64,000 nucleotides of DNA from Citrobacter amalonaticus Y19 (GCF_000981805.1 NZ_CP011132.1:1116001-1180000); one strand, 5' to 3'. Positions 16,024 to 24,578 are shown, counted from the first letter of the stretch. Numbers and translations are program-made. Notes: generated from the sequence alone by a model not told the origin.

Positions 16024-16320
16024 ATGGTAAAGTCCTCTCGTGGACACGTTTCTGACAGTTATGGCAGTCCCTTACGCGGAAGTCTCTCCTCCGGTAGCAA
16101 CCTCGTCACCGCTAAATTTCTCTTACTTTCCTCTCTTACTCGTGTTACTGACGCCATATTCGGTGCGCGTAGCCGTGTGTGGCGTCTTTTCCAAAGGCAA
16201 GCTATGGCTTACAAGGAAGCCAACCCTCAGATGTTCGTGCGCATAATCGCGCTGCCAGCGGCGCGTGTGATGAATACCAACAACTCAAGGTGCTATCCAT
16301 GGGAAGACAAAAAGCAGTGA
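16024..16320 (+). other. Leader reading frame(s) upstream of and overlapping phoH
   Basis: A 98-codon frame begins at an ATG with GGAG seven bases upstream and ends at 16318-16320, overlapping the first 22 bases of phoH in another frame. A second frame starting at GTG 16040 runs to 16246, and the phoH frame itself is open from 16179. Sense translation is rich in Ser, Arg and Leu with no known domain. Translation of the first frame would carry ribosomes into the phoH start, so it could be a coupling leader, but it may also be chance openness. The DNA from 15813 to 16023 upstream is A+T-rich and I see no convincing PhoB box in it. Confidence 0.3.
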
Positions 16321-17087
16321 TCAAAGCTCGTCGTGAAGCAAAACGTGTGCTGAGACGGGACTCACGTAGTCATAAACAGCGTGAAGAAGAATCGGTCACC
16401 TCGCTTGTGCAGATGGGCGGCGTAGAAGCGATAGGCATGGCGCGCGACAGTCGCGATACCACGCCTGTCATGGCGCGCAATGAGGCTCAATCGCACTACC
16501 TGAATGCTATCGAGAGTAAACAACTGATTTTCGCTACGGGCGAAGCCGGGTGTGGCAAAACCTGGATCAGTGCGGCAAAAGCAGCAGAGGCCCTGATACA
16601 TAAAGATGTAGACAGGATCATTGTCACCCGTCCAGTTCTGCAGGCTGATGAAGATCTCGGCTTCTTACCTGGAGATGTATCGGAGAAGTTTGCCCCGTAT
16701 TTCCGGCCGGTTTACGACGTACTGGTAAAACGACTGGGGGCATCCTTTATGCAATATTGCCTACGACCTGAAATCGGTAAGGTGGAAATCGCGCCGTTCG
16801 CCTATATGCGCGGACGTACATTTGAAAATGCAGTGGTCATTCTCGACGAGGCTCAGAACGTCACTGCTGCGCAAATGAAGATGTTCTTAACGCGCCTCGG
16901 GGAGAATGTGACGGTTATCGTGAATGGGGATATTACCCAGTGCGATTTACCCTCTCATGTTCAGTCAGGACTCAGTGACGCGCTGGCCCGCTTTAAAGAA
17001 GATGAGATGATAGGGATTGTCCGCTTCAACAAAGATGATTGCGTTCGCTCGGCGCTCTGCCAACGAACGCTGAATGCGTACAGCTAA
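16299..17087 (+). CDS. phoH: PhoH ATP-binding protein
   Basis: 262 residues from the ATG preceded by AAGG; the frame is open for another 40 codons upstream, so a longer form cannot be excluded. A basic N-terminus (MGRQKAVIKARREAKRVLRR) precedes the PhoH P-loop domain, with Walker A ATGEAGCGKTW near residues 80-88 and Walker B AVVILDEAQN. Members resemble the helicase/UvrD ATPase fold and are thought to act on RNA. In E. coli the gene is induced by phosphate starvation. The terminator that follows is the left copy of a 36-bp repeat. Confidence 0.95.
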   Translation: MGRQKAVIKARREAKRVLRRDSRSHKQREEESVTSLVQMGGVEAIGMARDSRDTTPVMARNEAQSHYLNAIESKQLIFATGEAGCGKTWISAAKAAEALIHKDVDRIIVTRPVLQADEDLGFLPGDVSEKFAPYFRPVYDVLVKRLGASFMQYCLRPEIGKVEIAPFAYMRGRTFENAVVILDEAQNVTAAQMKMFLTRLGENVTVIVNGDITQCDLPSHVQSGLSDALARFKEDEMIGIVRFNKDDCVRSALCQRTLNAYS

Positions 17088-17098
17088 TCGAGCATCAT

Positions 17099-17134
17099 TT
17101 GCGTGCAGAGCCCGGGAGACCGGGCTTTGTTTTT
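17099..17134 (+). repeat. Left copy of 36-bp direct repeat; phoH terminator
   Basis: TTGCGTGCAGAGCCCGGGAG continues to a run of five T. It contains the stem AGCCCGG / CCGGGCT with a GAGA loop, so it is the phoH terminator. The identical 36 bases occur again at 19768-19803 after the autotransporter gene. Confidence 0.9.
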
Positions 17135-17472
17135 ATTGTTACGCAAAGAACGAACACTGTGTTTTTTAATAATACCCCAGAATGAAAAGAAAAATATTTG
17201 AGTCAAAGGGTAATTTATATTTCACCTTTACTAATTGCGATGGAGAATATTAATTTGCAAGCTAATTGTCATTCATTCTCTTCTATACTTCACTTATTCT
17301 TCGGAAATTCCGATCTTATTAAAAAATAATAAAGAATGTTTTTAGGTTGAAAAAGTGATTTTCACCAGTATCATGATTTTCGCGTATTTTAGCTATAAAT
17401 CACGCGGAGATGGTAAAATTTGTTATTTAAGATGGATCTTTATGTTTAAGGACATGTGAAGAGATATTTTTG
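17135..17472. other. A+T-rich gene-free stretch before the autotransporter
   Basis: 338 bases, strongly A+T-rich, unlike the flanking core genes. I see no gene. It must hold the promoter of the autotransporter, and its composition would suit silencing by H-NS; that is inference from base composition only. Confidence 0.4.
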
Positions 17473-19761
17473 ATGAAAATAAAATCATTGACATTTCTTT
17501 CTGCGATTGCGTGTTATATTCCTGCTGCATTAGCTGCTACCACGAAAGGAAATGAAATCAAAGAGCTAATAGTGGTGGGTAAAGGAGAATTTATTGAAAA
17601 TGCGACCATTATAAGCCCCGGAAGACTCTATCTTGAAGACGGTGCTACGAGCAATAATATTACGGTTGAATCTGGCGGAGGCTTTTTTATCTGGAGGAGT
17701 GAGGATTATTTCAGCACTATCGAGGCTGGCGGTTTTCAATATGTCGAAAATGGCTTAGCAACAAAAACGACAGTTCGTGGAATACAAGTTGTTTACGGCG
17801 CAACAGAGGGCGTAAATATTGACGGCGGGACTCAGGAAATTAGACTCTCTGGATGGGCGTTTAATACTTATATAAACAATGGTGGTACACAACATGTTGA
17901 AGGCCATGCAAGACTGACGAAAATTGCGGACGGCATACAGGATGTAAAAAGAGGAGGAGTCGCTGATAGAACGACTGTTAAGGGAAAAGGTTATCAATAC
18001 GTGGCAGGGACTGCAATAAACTCTGAACTTTACGATTCGAGCGAGCTGCATGTCGATGCTGGTGGTCTGGCTTTAGATGCCAGACTCTATAATTCGAGTA
18101 AGGGCTTCATAAATGAAGACGGAACCGCAGAGAAAACCACTCTTAACGATGAAAGTTCACTTTATTTAAACGGTGGAACCGTCGAGAGCGCAGATATTTT
18201 TGGCGGTTCCTTCTATGCCGAAACAGGTAAGGCCAAAGGTGATTTCAACATCCATGGTGGTCAGATGGTTCTTTATAAAGAGGCCATGACTGAAACCGCA
18301 AATGTTAAGGTTGGCGGTCAGGGCACACTCCGACTGAATGCGGGTGCCGAAGATGTTGCATATTCACTGAAAGCCCTGCAACTGGACGGCGGTAAAGTTT
18401 ATTTGCATGACATGCCAGTTAGCAAAAGCAGTGGCTGGAATACCCTGACTCTGGATACGCTGGAAGGAAACGGTGACTTTTACATGCAAACCAATGTGTC
18501 TGCGAGGAAAAGTGATCTTCTTGATGTGACTGGAAATGCCTCTGGCGCTTTTAATATTTTTGTCGAAGATACGGGTTCTAGCCCGGATAAAGATCAAAGT
18601 CTGTTGCTGGTAAAAACAGCAAGCGGTGATGCAACATTTGCGCTGGGTAATAAAGATGGCGTAGTCGATTTGGGTACATACCAATACACGCTGAAAGAAA
18701 AAGAAGAGGGCAAGTGGTCGCTTATTGCGGATCTGACCCAAAAGCCAGAACCTGAACAACCGGGACAATCTAAACCTGAACCGAATCCAGATATTCCATC
18801 TGATTCTGTACCGGTGGTGAAGCCACAGCCTGAGATCGTTAAAAAACGCATCACACCCTCAACGGCTGCTGTACTGAATATGGCCGCAGTGGAGCCGCTC
18901 GTATTCGATGCAGAACTAGATAGTGTACGTGAACGTATGGATGGTCGCGATTCATTCAGTCGGGATGGAGCCGTCTGGAGCACGGTTTACAATACGCGTG
19001 ATGACGTATCCACTTCGGCGGGGGCGGGTTTCGATCACACGCTGAGTGGGGTGACGATTGGTGCGGATCGTCATTTCCAACACGAAAACAGTAGAATAAC
19101 GACAGGCGGATTTTTCAGTTACTCACATTCGAACGTAGGCTTTGACCGTGGCGGTAAAGGCAATGTAGACAGCTACGCGCTGGGCGCCTATGCAAGCTGG
19201 CAGCATAACAATGGTCTTTATGTCGACGGCATTGTGAAAGTGAACCGTTTTGAAAATGATGTCAAAGGCCGCATGACCGGTGGCGGCGCGGCAAATGGCA
19301 GCTACAGTGCATACGGCGCGGGTGCGCATCTTGAAAGCGGGGTGCGTTTGTCCGCAGGCGACCTGGGCGTAACGCCTTATGCGGCCTTTACCGGGTTTAC
19401 CACCGACAGCAACAAGTACACCCTCTCAAACGGGATGCGTGCCGAAGTGGATAATACGCGTATCACTCGAGCTGAAGCTGGCCTGAAAACCGATTACCAC
19501 GTGACGCTGAATAATGGTGTTGAGATTCAGCCATGGCTGAAAGCGGCAGTGAGACAAGAATACGTTGATGACAACAAGGTTAATGCGAATGATGACGGAC
19601 ATTTCGTTAACGATCTGTCCGGAACCCGAGGGGTATACCAGGCGGGGATTCGTGCGAAATTCACTGAGGATTTGAGCGGACACCTTAGCGCCAGTTACGG
19701 CAACGGGGCGAATGTGGAGTCTCCGTGGCGTGCGACTGCAGGGATAAGCTGGTCGTTCTAA
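17473..19761 (+). CDS. AIDA-like type V autotransporter (outer-membrane adhesin candidate)
   Basis: 762 residues. A signal peptide (MKIKSLTFLSAIACYIPAAL) ends near AALA. The passenger (to about residue 420) is built from degenerate repeats of the AIDA/pertactin type, with recurring GGFQYV, GIQVVYG, GGTQEI, GGTQHV and GYQYV turns that predict a right-handed beta-helix. Residues about 422-454 form a Pro/Glu-rich linker. The C-terminal barrel (about 490-762) ends in the expected aromatic GISWSF. The passenger is short for AIDA-type adhesins. Codon use is A+T-rich over the passenger and closer to the chromosome over the barrel. A role in adhesion is inference. Confidence 0.9.
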   Translation: MKIKSLTFLSAIACYIPAALAATTKGNEIKELIVVGKGEFIENATIISPGRLYLEDGATSNNITVESGGGFFIWRSEDYFSTIEAGGFQYVENGLATKTTVRGIQVVYGATEGVNIDGGTQEIRLSGWAFNTYINNGGTQHVEGHARLTKIADGIQDVKRGGVADRTTVKGKGYQYVAGTAINSELYDSSELHVDAGGLALDARLYNSSKGFINEDGTAEKTTLNDESSLYLNGGTVESADIFGGSFYAETGKAKGDFNIHGGQMVLYKEAMTETANVKVGGQGTLRLNAGAEDVAYSLKALQLDGGKVYLHDMPVSKSSGWNTLTLDTLEGNGDFYMQTNVSARKSDLLDVTGNASGAFNIFVEDTGSSPDKDQSLLLVKTASGDATFALGNKDGVVDLGTYQYTLKEKEEGKWSLIADLTQKPEPEQPGQSKPEPNPDIPSDSVPVVKPQPEIVKKRITPSTAAVLNMAAVEPLVFDAELDSVRERMDGRDSFSRDGAVWSTVYNTRDDVSTSAGAGFDHTLSGVTIGADRHFQHENSRITTGGFFSYSHSNVGFDRGGKGNVDSYALGAYASWQHNNGLYVDGIVKVNRFENDVKGRMTGGGAANGSYSAYGAGAHLESGVRLSAGDLGVTPYAAFTGFTTDSNKYTLSNGMRAEVDNTRITRAEAGLKTDYHVTLNNGVEIQPWLKAAVRQEYVDDNKVNANDDGHFVNDLSGTRGVYQAGIRAKFTEDLSGHLSASYGNGANVESPWRATAGISWSF

Positions 19762-19767
19762 TTAATG

Positions 19768-19803
19768 TTGCGTGCAGAGCCCGGGAGACCGGGCTTTGTT
19801 TTT
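19768..19803 (+). repeat. Right copy of 36-bp direct repeat; autotransporter terminator
   Basis: Same 36 bases as 17099-17134, here followed by three more T (eight in all at 19799-19806), six bases after the autotransporter stop. It serves as an intrinsic terminator. Confidence 0.9.
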
Positions 19804-20014
19804 TTTAAGCATTATGCATTATATAGGGGGCTGAACTCTCGGGGGGATTGACTCGCTTCGCTCGCCCTGACGGGCAGCCCGCTCACGGCGTTCGCGGTCT
19901 GTCCAACGGGCTGCGCCCGTTGTCGAACCCCGGTCGGGGATTCTCATCCCCCCACGGCGTGTGCAATATACGAAAAAAAAAGCCCGTACTTGCGTACGAA
20001 CTCTTTCTTAAATA
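19804..20014. other. GC-rich, hairpin-dense non-coding block beside tRNA-Ser
   Basis: Between the autotransporter and tRNA-Ser lies a GC-rich stretch with many short perfect inverted repeats: AACGGGC/GCCCGTT at 19905-19921, CCCCG/CGGGG at 19927-19938 and GGGGAT/ATCCCC just after. It has no plausible gene on either strand. It lies downstream of the tRNA on the minus strand, past the tRNA terminator. Stretches of this style recur beside tRNA genes in enterobacteria, so it may be an old integration remnant or a structured RNA. I cannot tell which. Confidence 0.4.
19973..19998 (-). terminator. Terminator downstream of tRNA-Ser
   Basis: On the minus strand CGTAC, loop GCAA, GTACG, then GGC and a run of nine T, 17 bases past the tRNA CCA end. 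Confidence 0.75.
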
Positions 20015-20102
20015 TGGCGGTGAGGGGGGGATTCGAACCCCCGATACGTTGCCGTATACACACTTTCCAGGCGTGCTCCTTCAGCCACTCGGACACCTCA
20101 CC
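20015..20102 (-). tRNA. serX: tRNA-Ser (anticodon GGA)
   Basis: 88 bases including the encoded CCA, the usual length of class II tRNA-Ser(GGA). The minus strand starts GGTGAGGTGTCCGAGTGGCT and pairs with the 3' end CCTCACC-G-CCA. The anticodon loop CTTTCCAGG on the plus strand gives GGA, and the T arm GGTTCGAATCC is canonical. It occupies the serX position between phoH and ghrA known in E. coli. Confidence 0.96.
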
Positions 20103-20337
20103 ATATTGTTGTTCCCGAACAACTGGAACGGGCGCTAATTTAGGGAAATACACCGCCTGCGTCAATCAACTTTTCCAAAAAATCGTGCGTTTACACAAAC
20201 TTCAAACAACCTGTAGCTTAATTAAGCGGAAACTGCTTTTTTTGCCAGCGCCAGCGAATTTGCTATGCTGATGATCCCGTTGAAAACGATGAGAATAAGT
20301 GCGCAAAAATTCCGCACAACAACCCGCAGGAGTCAAT

Positions 20338-21276
20338 ATGGATATCATTTTCTATCACCCTACGTTTGATACCCCCTGGTGGATCGCTGCACTGGAAAAC
20401 GCCATTCCTGGTGCCAGAGTCCGGGAGTGGAAGTCGGGCGATAACGATCCGGCAGATTATGCGCTGGTCTGGCATCCACCGGTAGAGATGCTGGAAGGGC
20501 GCAAACTTAAGGCCGTGTTTGCACTCGGCGCCGGGGTGGATTCGATCCTGAGCAAACTGAAAGCCCATCCCACGATGCTGGATCCCGCTATTCCTCTCTT
20601 TCGTCTCGAAGATACCGGTATGGGTTTGCAAATGCAGGAGTACGCGGTCAGTCAGGTGTTGCACTGGTTCCGCCGCTTTGATGATTACCAGGCGCTTAAA
20701 AATGAGAGCCAGTGGCGACCGCTACCGGAATATACGCGCGAGGAGTTTACCGTGGGGATCATGGGGGCTGGCGTGCTGGGGGCAAAAGTAGCTGAAAGCC
20801 TGCAGGCCTGGGGCTTCCCGCTGCGCTGCTGGAGTCGCAGCCGCAAAGCCTGGCCGGGTGTCGAGAGTTTTGCAGGTAGCGAAGAGCTGGGTGCGTTCCT
20901 CAGCAAGACCCGAGTGTTGATTAATCTGCTGCCTAATACAGCGGAAACGGTCGGCATCATCAATGGAAAACTGTTTGATCAATTGCAGGATGGCGCTTAT
21001 CTGCTCAATCTCGCGCGCGGAGTCCACGTTATTGAAGAGGATTTGTTGACCGCGCTGAACGGCAAAAAACTCAAAGGGGCGATGCTGGATGTCTTCAGTC
21101 GTGAACCGCTGCCAGTGGACAGCCCACTGTGGAAACATCCGCGCGTGGCGATGACGCCGCATATTGCGGCAGTCACGCGTCCTGCAGAAGCCGTTGCCTA
21201 TATTTCCCGCACGATCACACATCTGGAAAACGGTGAAGCGGTGACCGGACAGGTCGACCGCCAGCGTGGCTACTGA
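20338..21276 (+). CDS. ghrA: Glyoxylate / hydroxypyruvate reductase A
   Basis: 312 residues from the ATG preceded by GCAGGAG; the open frame extends 13 codons upstream without a better site. It is a D-2-hydroxyacid dehydrogenase: the NADP-binding loop is GIMGAGVLGAKVAESL, the catalytic arginine is in LNLARGVHVI, and the acid and histidine lie in FSREPLPVDSPLW and MTPHIAAVTRP. GhrA reduces glyoxylate to glycolate and hydroxypyruvate to glycerate in the cytosol with NADPH. Confidence 0.97.
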   Translation: MDIIFYHPTFDTPWWIAALENAIPGARVREWKSGDNDPADYALVWHPPVEMLEGRKLKAVFALGAGVDSILSKLKAHPTMLDPAIPLFRLEDTGMGLQMQEYAVSQVLHWFRRFDDYQALKNESQWRPLPEYTREEFTVGIMGAGVLGAKVAESLQAWGFPLRCWSRSRKAWPGVESFAGSEELGAFLSKTRVLINLLPNTAETVGIINGKLFDQLQDGAYLLNLARGVHVIEEDLLTALNGKKLKGAMLDVFSREPLPVDSPLWKHPRVAMTPHIAAVTRPAEAVAYISRTITHLENGEAVTGQVDRQRGY

Positions 21277-21362
21277 GGTATACCCGGTGGATGCCGGGTT
21301 TCGACTAATAAACGCGGGCGATTCCTGCTATCCTTGTCGAAAAATGACCACAGGAGAGAGAC

Positions 21363-22100
21363 ATGTATCCCGTTGACCTGCATATGCATACCGTCGCCAG
21401 CACCCATGCTTATAGCACCCTGAGCGATTACATCGTTCAGGCTAAACGCCAGGGACTGAAACTGTTCGCAATTACCGATCACGGCCCGGACATGGCGGAT
21501 GCTCCGCATCACTGGCATTTTATCAATATGCGCATCTGGCCACGTGTGGTGGATGGGGTAGGGATCCTGCGCGGCATTGAAGCAAACATCAAAAACATCG
21601 AAGGTGAAATTGACTGTACTGGTCCGATGCTCACCTCACTGGATCTGATCATCGCAGGCTTCCATGAACCGGTTTTCGCTCCTCACGATGAAGCCACCAA
21701 TACGCAGGCGATGATCGCCACCATGGCAAGCGGCGTCGTGCATATCATTAGTCATCCCGGCAACCCGAAATATCCTGTTGATATCACGGCGATTGCCCAG
21801 GCGGCAGCGAAATATGACGTTGCGCTGGAGATAAACAACTCCTCATTCCTCCATTCACGCAAAGGCAGTGAAGCGAACTGTCGCGCGGTGGCGGCAGCGG
21901 TGCGTGATGCTGGCGGTTGGGTGGCATTGGGCTCAGATTCGCATACCGCCTTTACGATGGGGGATTTCAGCGAGTGCCTGAAAATCCTCGAAGACGTGAA
22001 CTTCCCGGAAGATCGTATTTTAAACGTGACGCCGAAACGATTACTCAATTTCCTGGAATCGCGCGGAATGCCGCCGATTCCTGAATTTGCTGAACTTTAA
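21363..22100 (+). CDS. ycdX: PHP-domain zinc phosphatase YcdX
   Basis: 245 residues, the same as E. coli. The PHP metal-site motifs are all present: DLHMHT with His7 and His9, ITDHGPDM, GIEANI, HISHPGNPKY, LEINNSS and ALGSDSHTAF. E. coli YcdX binds three zinc ions and has phosphatase activity; it has been tied to swarming. AGGAGAG precedes the ATG. ycdY follows after 23 bases, and its product is reported to stimulate YcdX. Confidence 0.97.
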   Translation: MYPVDLHMHTVASTHAYSTLSDYIVQAKRQGLKLFAITDHGPDMADAPHHWHFINMRIWPRVVDGVGILRGIEANIKNIEGEIDCTGPMLTSLDLIIAGFHEPVFAPHDEATNTQAMIATMASGVVHIISHPGNPKYPVDITAIAQAAAKYDVALEINNSSFLHSRKGSEANCRAVAAAVRDAGGWVALGSDSHTAFTMGDFSECLKILEDVNFPEDRILNVTPKRLLNFLESRGMPPIPEFAEL

Positions 22101-22123
22101 CCACCACGAGCTGGAATATTTTG

Positions 22124-22678
22124 ATGAACGAGTTTTCTATCCTGTGCCGCGTACTGGGATCGCTGTATTACCGTCAACCGCAGGATCCTTTACTGGTTCC
22201 GCTTTTTACCCTGATTCGCGAAGGCAAACTCTCGGCAAGCTGGCCGCTCGAGCAGGATGAACTGTTGGCGCGTTTGCAGAAAAGCTGTGATATGGCCCAA
22301 CTGGCGGCGGATTACAATGCGTTGTTCGTCGGGGCGGAGTGCGCAGTGCCTCCGTATCGCAGCGCGTGGGTGGACGGGGCGACAGAATCTGAGGTGCGGA
22401 CGTTCCTCTCCTCACGCGGTATGCCGCTTGCCGAAACGCCAGCCGATCATATTGGTACGTTGCTGCTGGCAGCCTCGTGGCTGGAAGATCAGTCTGCGGA
22501 AGATGAAAGTGAGGCGCTGGAAACGCTCTTTGCGGATTATATCCTTCCGTGGTGCGACACCTTCCTCGGGAAAGTTGAAGCGCACGCCACCACCCCTTTC
22601 TGGCGGACAATGGCACCCATAACACGCGATGCGATTGGCGCAATGTGGGAAGAACTGGACGAAGAGGGTGATGCATAA
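22124..22678 (+). CDS. ycdY: TorD/NarJ-like chaperone YcdY
   Basis: 184 residues from ATG 22124 (a TTG one codon before is ignored). All-helical protein of the TorD/DmsD redox-enzyme maturation family, with the conserved VPPYRSAW segment and PADHIGTLLLAASWLEDQ helix. In E. coli it acts as a chaperone for YcdX, probably helping zinc loading. It lies 23 bases after ycdX, so it is co-transcribed. Confidence 0.95.
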   Translation: MNEFSILCRVLGSLYYRQPQDPLLVPLFTLIREGKLSASWPLEQDELLARLQKSCDMAQLAADYNALFVGAECAVPPYRSAWVDGATESEVRTFLSSRGMPLAETPADHIGTLLLAASWLEDQSAEDESEALETLFADYILPWCDTFLGKVEAHATTPFWRTMAPITRDAIGAMWEELDEEGDA

Positions 22679-22778
22679 ATGTGATTTAAGTCACCTTTTA
22701 GTGCAACGATAAATTATCATTGCATAAATTGTGTGCACGATCTCATTCATGTTATCTCTTTCTGCTATCATGCGCGGC

Positions 22779-23270
22779 ATGAATATACTTCTTTCCATAG
22801 CAATCACAACGGGCATCCTCTCCGGTATCTGGGGATGGGTGGCCGTCTCTCTTGGCTTACTGAGTTGGGCAGGATTTCTGGGCTGTACGGCCTATTTCGC
22901 CTGTCCGCAGGGTGGGTTAAAGGGGCTGGCCATTTCGGCCTCCACGTTGTTGAGCGGTGTGGTGTGGGCGTTGGTCATTATTTACGGTAGCGCGTTGACG
23001 CCGCATCTGGAACTGGTGGGTTATGCGATCACCGGCGTTGTGGCCTTCCTGATGTGTATCCAGGCAAAGCAAGTCTTGCTGTCATTTGTGCCGGGTACAT
23101 TTATCGGTGCCTGCGCCACGTTTGCCGGGCAGGGTGACTGGAAACTGGTTCTGCCGTCGCTGGCAGTCGGTTTGCTCTTTGGTTATGCCATGAAAAACAG
23201 CGGGCTGTGGCTGGCGGCGCGGCGAGAAAGACAAAGTACGCGCACAATAGCGGAAAATAAAAAAGCGTGA
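22779..23270 (+). CDS. ycdZ: Inner-membrane protein YcdZ (DUF1097)
   Basis: 163 residues from the ATG of MNILLSIAITTGILSGIWGW, matching the E. coli protein; an upstream ATG in frame is poorly placed. Five or so membrane helices with conserved GTAYFACPQGG-like and SFVPGTFIGACATFAGQGDW segments. Function unknown. It ends in a terminator shared with the facing csgG. Confidence 0.93.
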   Translation: MNILLSIAITTGILSGIWGWVAVSLGLLSWAGFLGCTAYFACPQGGLKGLAISASTLLSGVVWALVIIYGSALTPHLELVGYAITGVVAFLMCIQAKQVLLSFVPGTFIGACATFAGQGDWKLVLPSLAVGLLFGYAMKNSGLWLAARRERQSTRTIAENKKA

Positions 23271-23291
23271 GGAAATCCTCACGCTTTTTTT
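23259..23291. terminator. Bidirectional terminator between ycdZ and csgG
   Basis: AGCGTGAGGA and TCCTCACGCT form a perfect stem with an A tract on the left and T tract on the right, so it can stop both convergent transcripts. Confidence 0.92.
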
Positions 23292-23302
23292 TATCTCAGT
23301 CA

Positions 23303-24136
23303 TCAGGATTCCGGCGGTACCGACATATGGCGGTATTTCACCAGAATGTCGTTCTGGCGATCGGTTTTATTCTGCAAATCCCACAGCCCGCGATCGATAC
23401 CATCGTTGATGAGGAAGATGACGCCGGTTTCAATGGCGGACATCAGGCATAACATCACCGGCTCGTTGGAGGTGTAGCCAATTTCACCTTCCAGCAGTCT
23501 CTGGTAATCGATAAAGCGGAACACCCCTGCCTGCACTTCATAAGACAGAATGGTTTTACTGGTATTGACCGAGGAGAGGATCTCACCGGTACTGACGTTG
23601 ACCACGCGCAGGTTCACCGCGATCTGGTCAAGCTGGTATTGCGTGTCTGCACCAATACCGAAATAACGTGCGCCCACACCGCCGGATTTCACGTTACTTT
23701 CGTAACCAATAATCGATCCTTCCACCATGATGTTTGCCGCCGTCAGAGACTGTAGCGGGATCCGGTTGTTGATGGCGACAGTCCCGTTTTCCTGGGCGGC
23801 ACGAATGATCTTACGTTCATTCAGCAAGTTTTGCAGTCCCTGACGCTCCAGCGGTACAAACCAGCGGGAGTCTTTCAGCGCCGTAACCAGCATTGCAGTG
23901 GCGCTTTGCGGGACGGCAGTCGAGAAGTTACTGGCCGGATAGGGTTTAAACTGTCCGGTTTCATCCTGAATGTTATACACCGAGACAAAAATTTTGCCCG
24001 TTGGCATCGGTAAATGCGTTAAATCCTTATAACTTTGCGCACGGGGCATTAATGTCGGCTTAGCGGCTTCTTTTGGCGGGGCGGTCAAGCATCCGCTCAG
24101 TAAAATGACGGCGACGAGTACAAGTAAGCGCTGCAT
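23303..24136 (-). CDS. csgG: Curli secretion channel CsgG
   Basis: 277 residues, family length. Lipoprotein signal MQRLLVLVAVILLSGC with the lipidated Cys16. The mature protein forms the nonameric outer-membrane pore through which CsgA and CsgB leave the cell; the segment YESNVKSGGVGARYFGIGADTQYQLDQ is part of the barrel and constriction region. Last gene of csgDEFG, 25 bases after csgF. Confidence 0.98.
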   Translation of the reverse strand: MQRLLVLVAVILLSGCLTAPPKEAAKPTLMPRAQSYKDLTHLPMPTGKIFVSVYNIQDETGQFKPYPASNFSTAVPQSATAMLVTALKDSRWFVPLERQGLQNLLNERKIIRAAQENGTVAINNRIPLQSLTAANIMVEGSIIGYESNVKSGGVGARYFGIGADTQYQLDQIAVNLRVVNVSTGEILSSVNTSKTILSYEVQAGVFRFIDYQRLLEGEIGYTSNEPVMLCLMSAIETGVIFLINDGIDRGLWDLQNKTDRQNDILVKYRHMSVPPES

Positions 24137-24161
24137 GATAATTGTCCTTACGAAGCGGTGC

Positions 24162-24578
24162 TTAGAAACCGGTGGAATCTGACTGTAAACCCGACACTTC
24201 TATCGTCGATGTTTTTCCCGTTTTCCGGTCCGTGACATTTAGCTGCAACTGACCATCCCGGTTGGCAATATCAACAATGAAATCATTCGTCACCATCCTG
24301 CCGGGTTTACCCGTATTTATATTGGTCAACAGTCCGCCTAAGATTTGCGACTGAATGGCCTGAGTGAAGTTATCCAACGCGGAGGGAGTTTCAATTCCGT
24401 AATCGTCGTTATAACTGGGATCTTTATAAGAGTTCTGCGCCTGGGCGCTATTCAGTAAAAAAGAACCGTTATTGGGGTTTCCACCAAAGTTGGGATTACG
24501 GAACTGGAAGGTCATATTTCCGGCCCAACTTAATGGCGAAATAAGCATGAGTACTACTACTGCATGTTTGACACGCAT
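24162..24578 (-). CDS. csgF: Curli assembly factor CsgF
   Basis: 138 residues with a signal peptide ending at WAGN. The mature N-terminus MTFQFRNPNFGGNP is the part that inserts into the CsgG pore, with NPNFGG conserved. CsgF sits at the outer face of CsgG and places the nucleator CsgB. It lies between csgE and csgG in the operon. Confidence 0.97.
   Translation of the reverse strand: MRVKHAVVVLMLISPLSWAGNMTFQFRNPNFGGNPNNGSFLLNSAQAQNSYKDPSYNDDYGIETPSALDNFTQAIQSQILGGLLTNINTGKPGRMVTNDFIVDIANRDGQLQLNVTDRKTGKTSTIEVSGLQSDSTGF

Noticed and set aside
16050..16075. Possible PhoB box (CTGACAGTTATGGCAG) near the phoH leader start
   Set aside because: The half-sites do not keep the 11-base repeat spacing of PHO boxes, and the site would be inside the leader frame.
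19848..20271. Several open frames on both strands across tRNA-Ser, with phrases such as GEGGIRTPDT, RGGFEPPIRC and GEVSEWLKEHAWKV
   Set aside because: These are well-known false translations of serine tRNA genes and their flanks; the DNA is the tRNA at 20015-20102.
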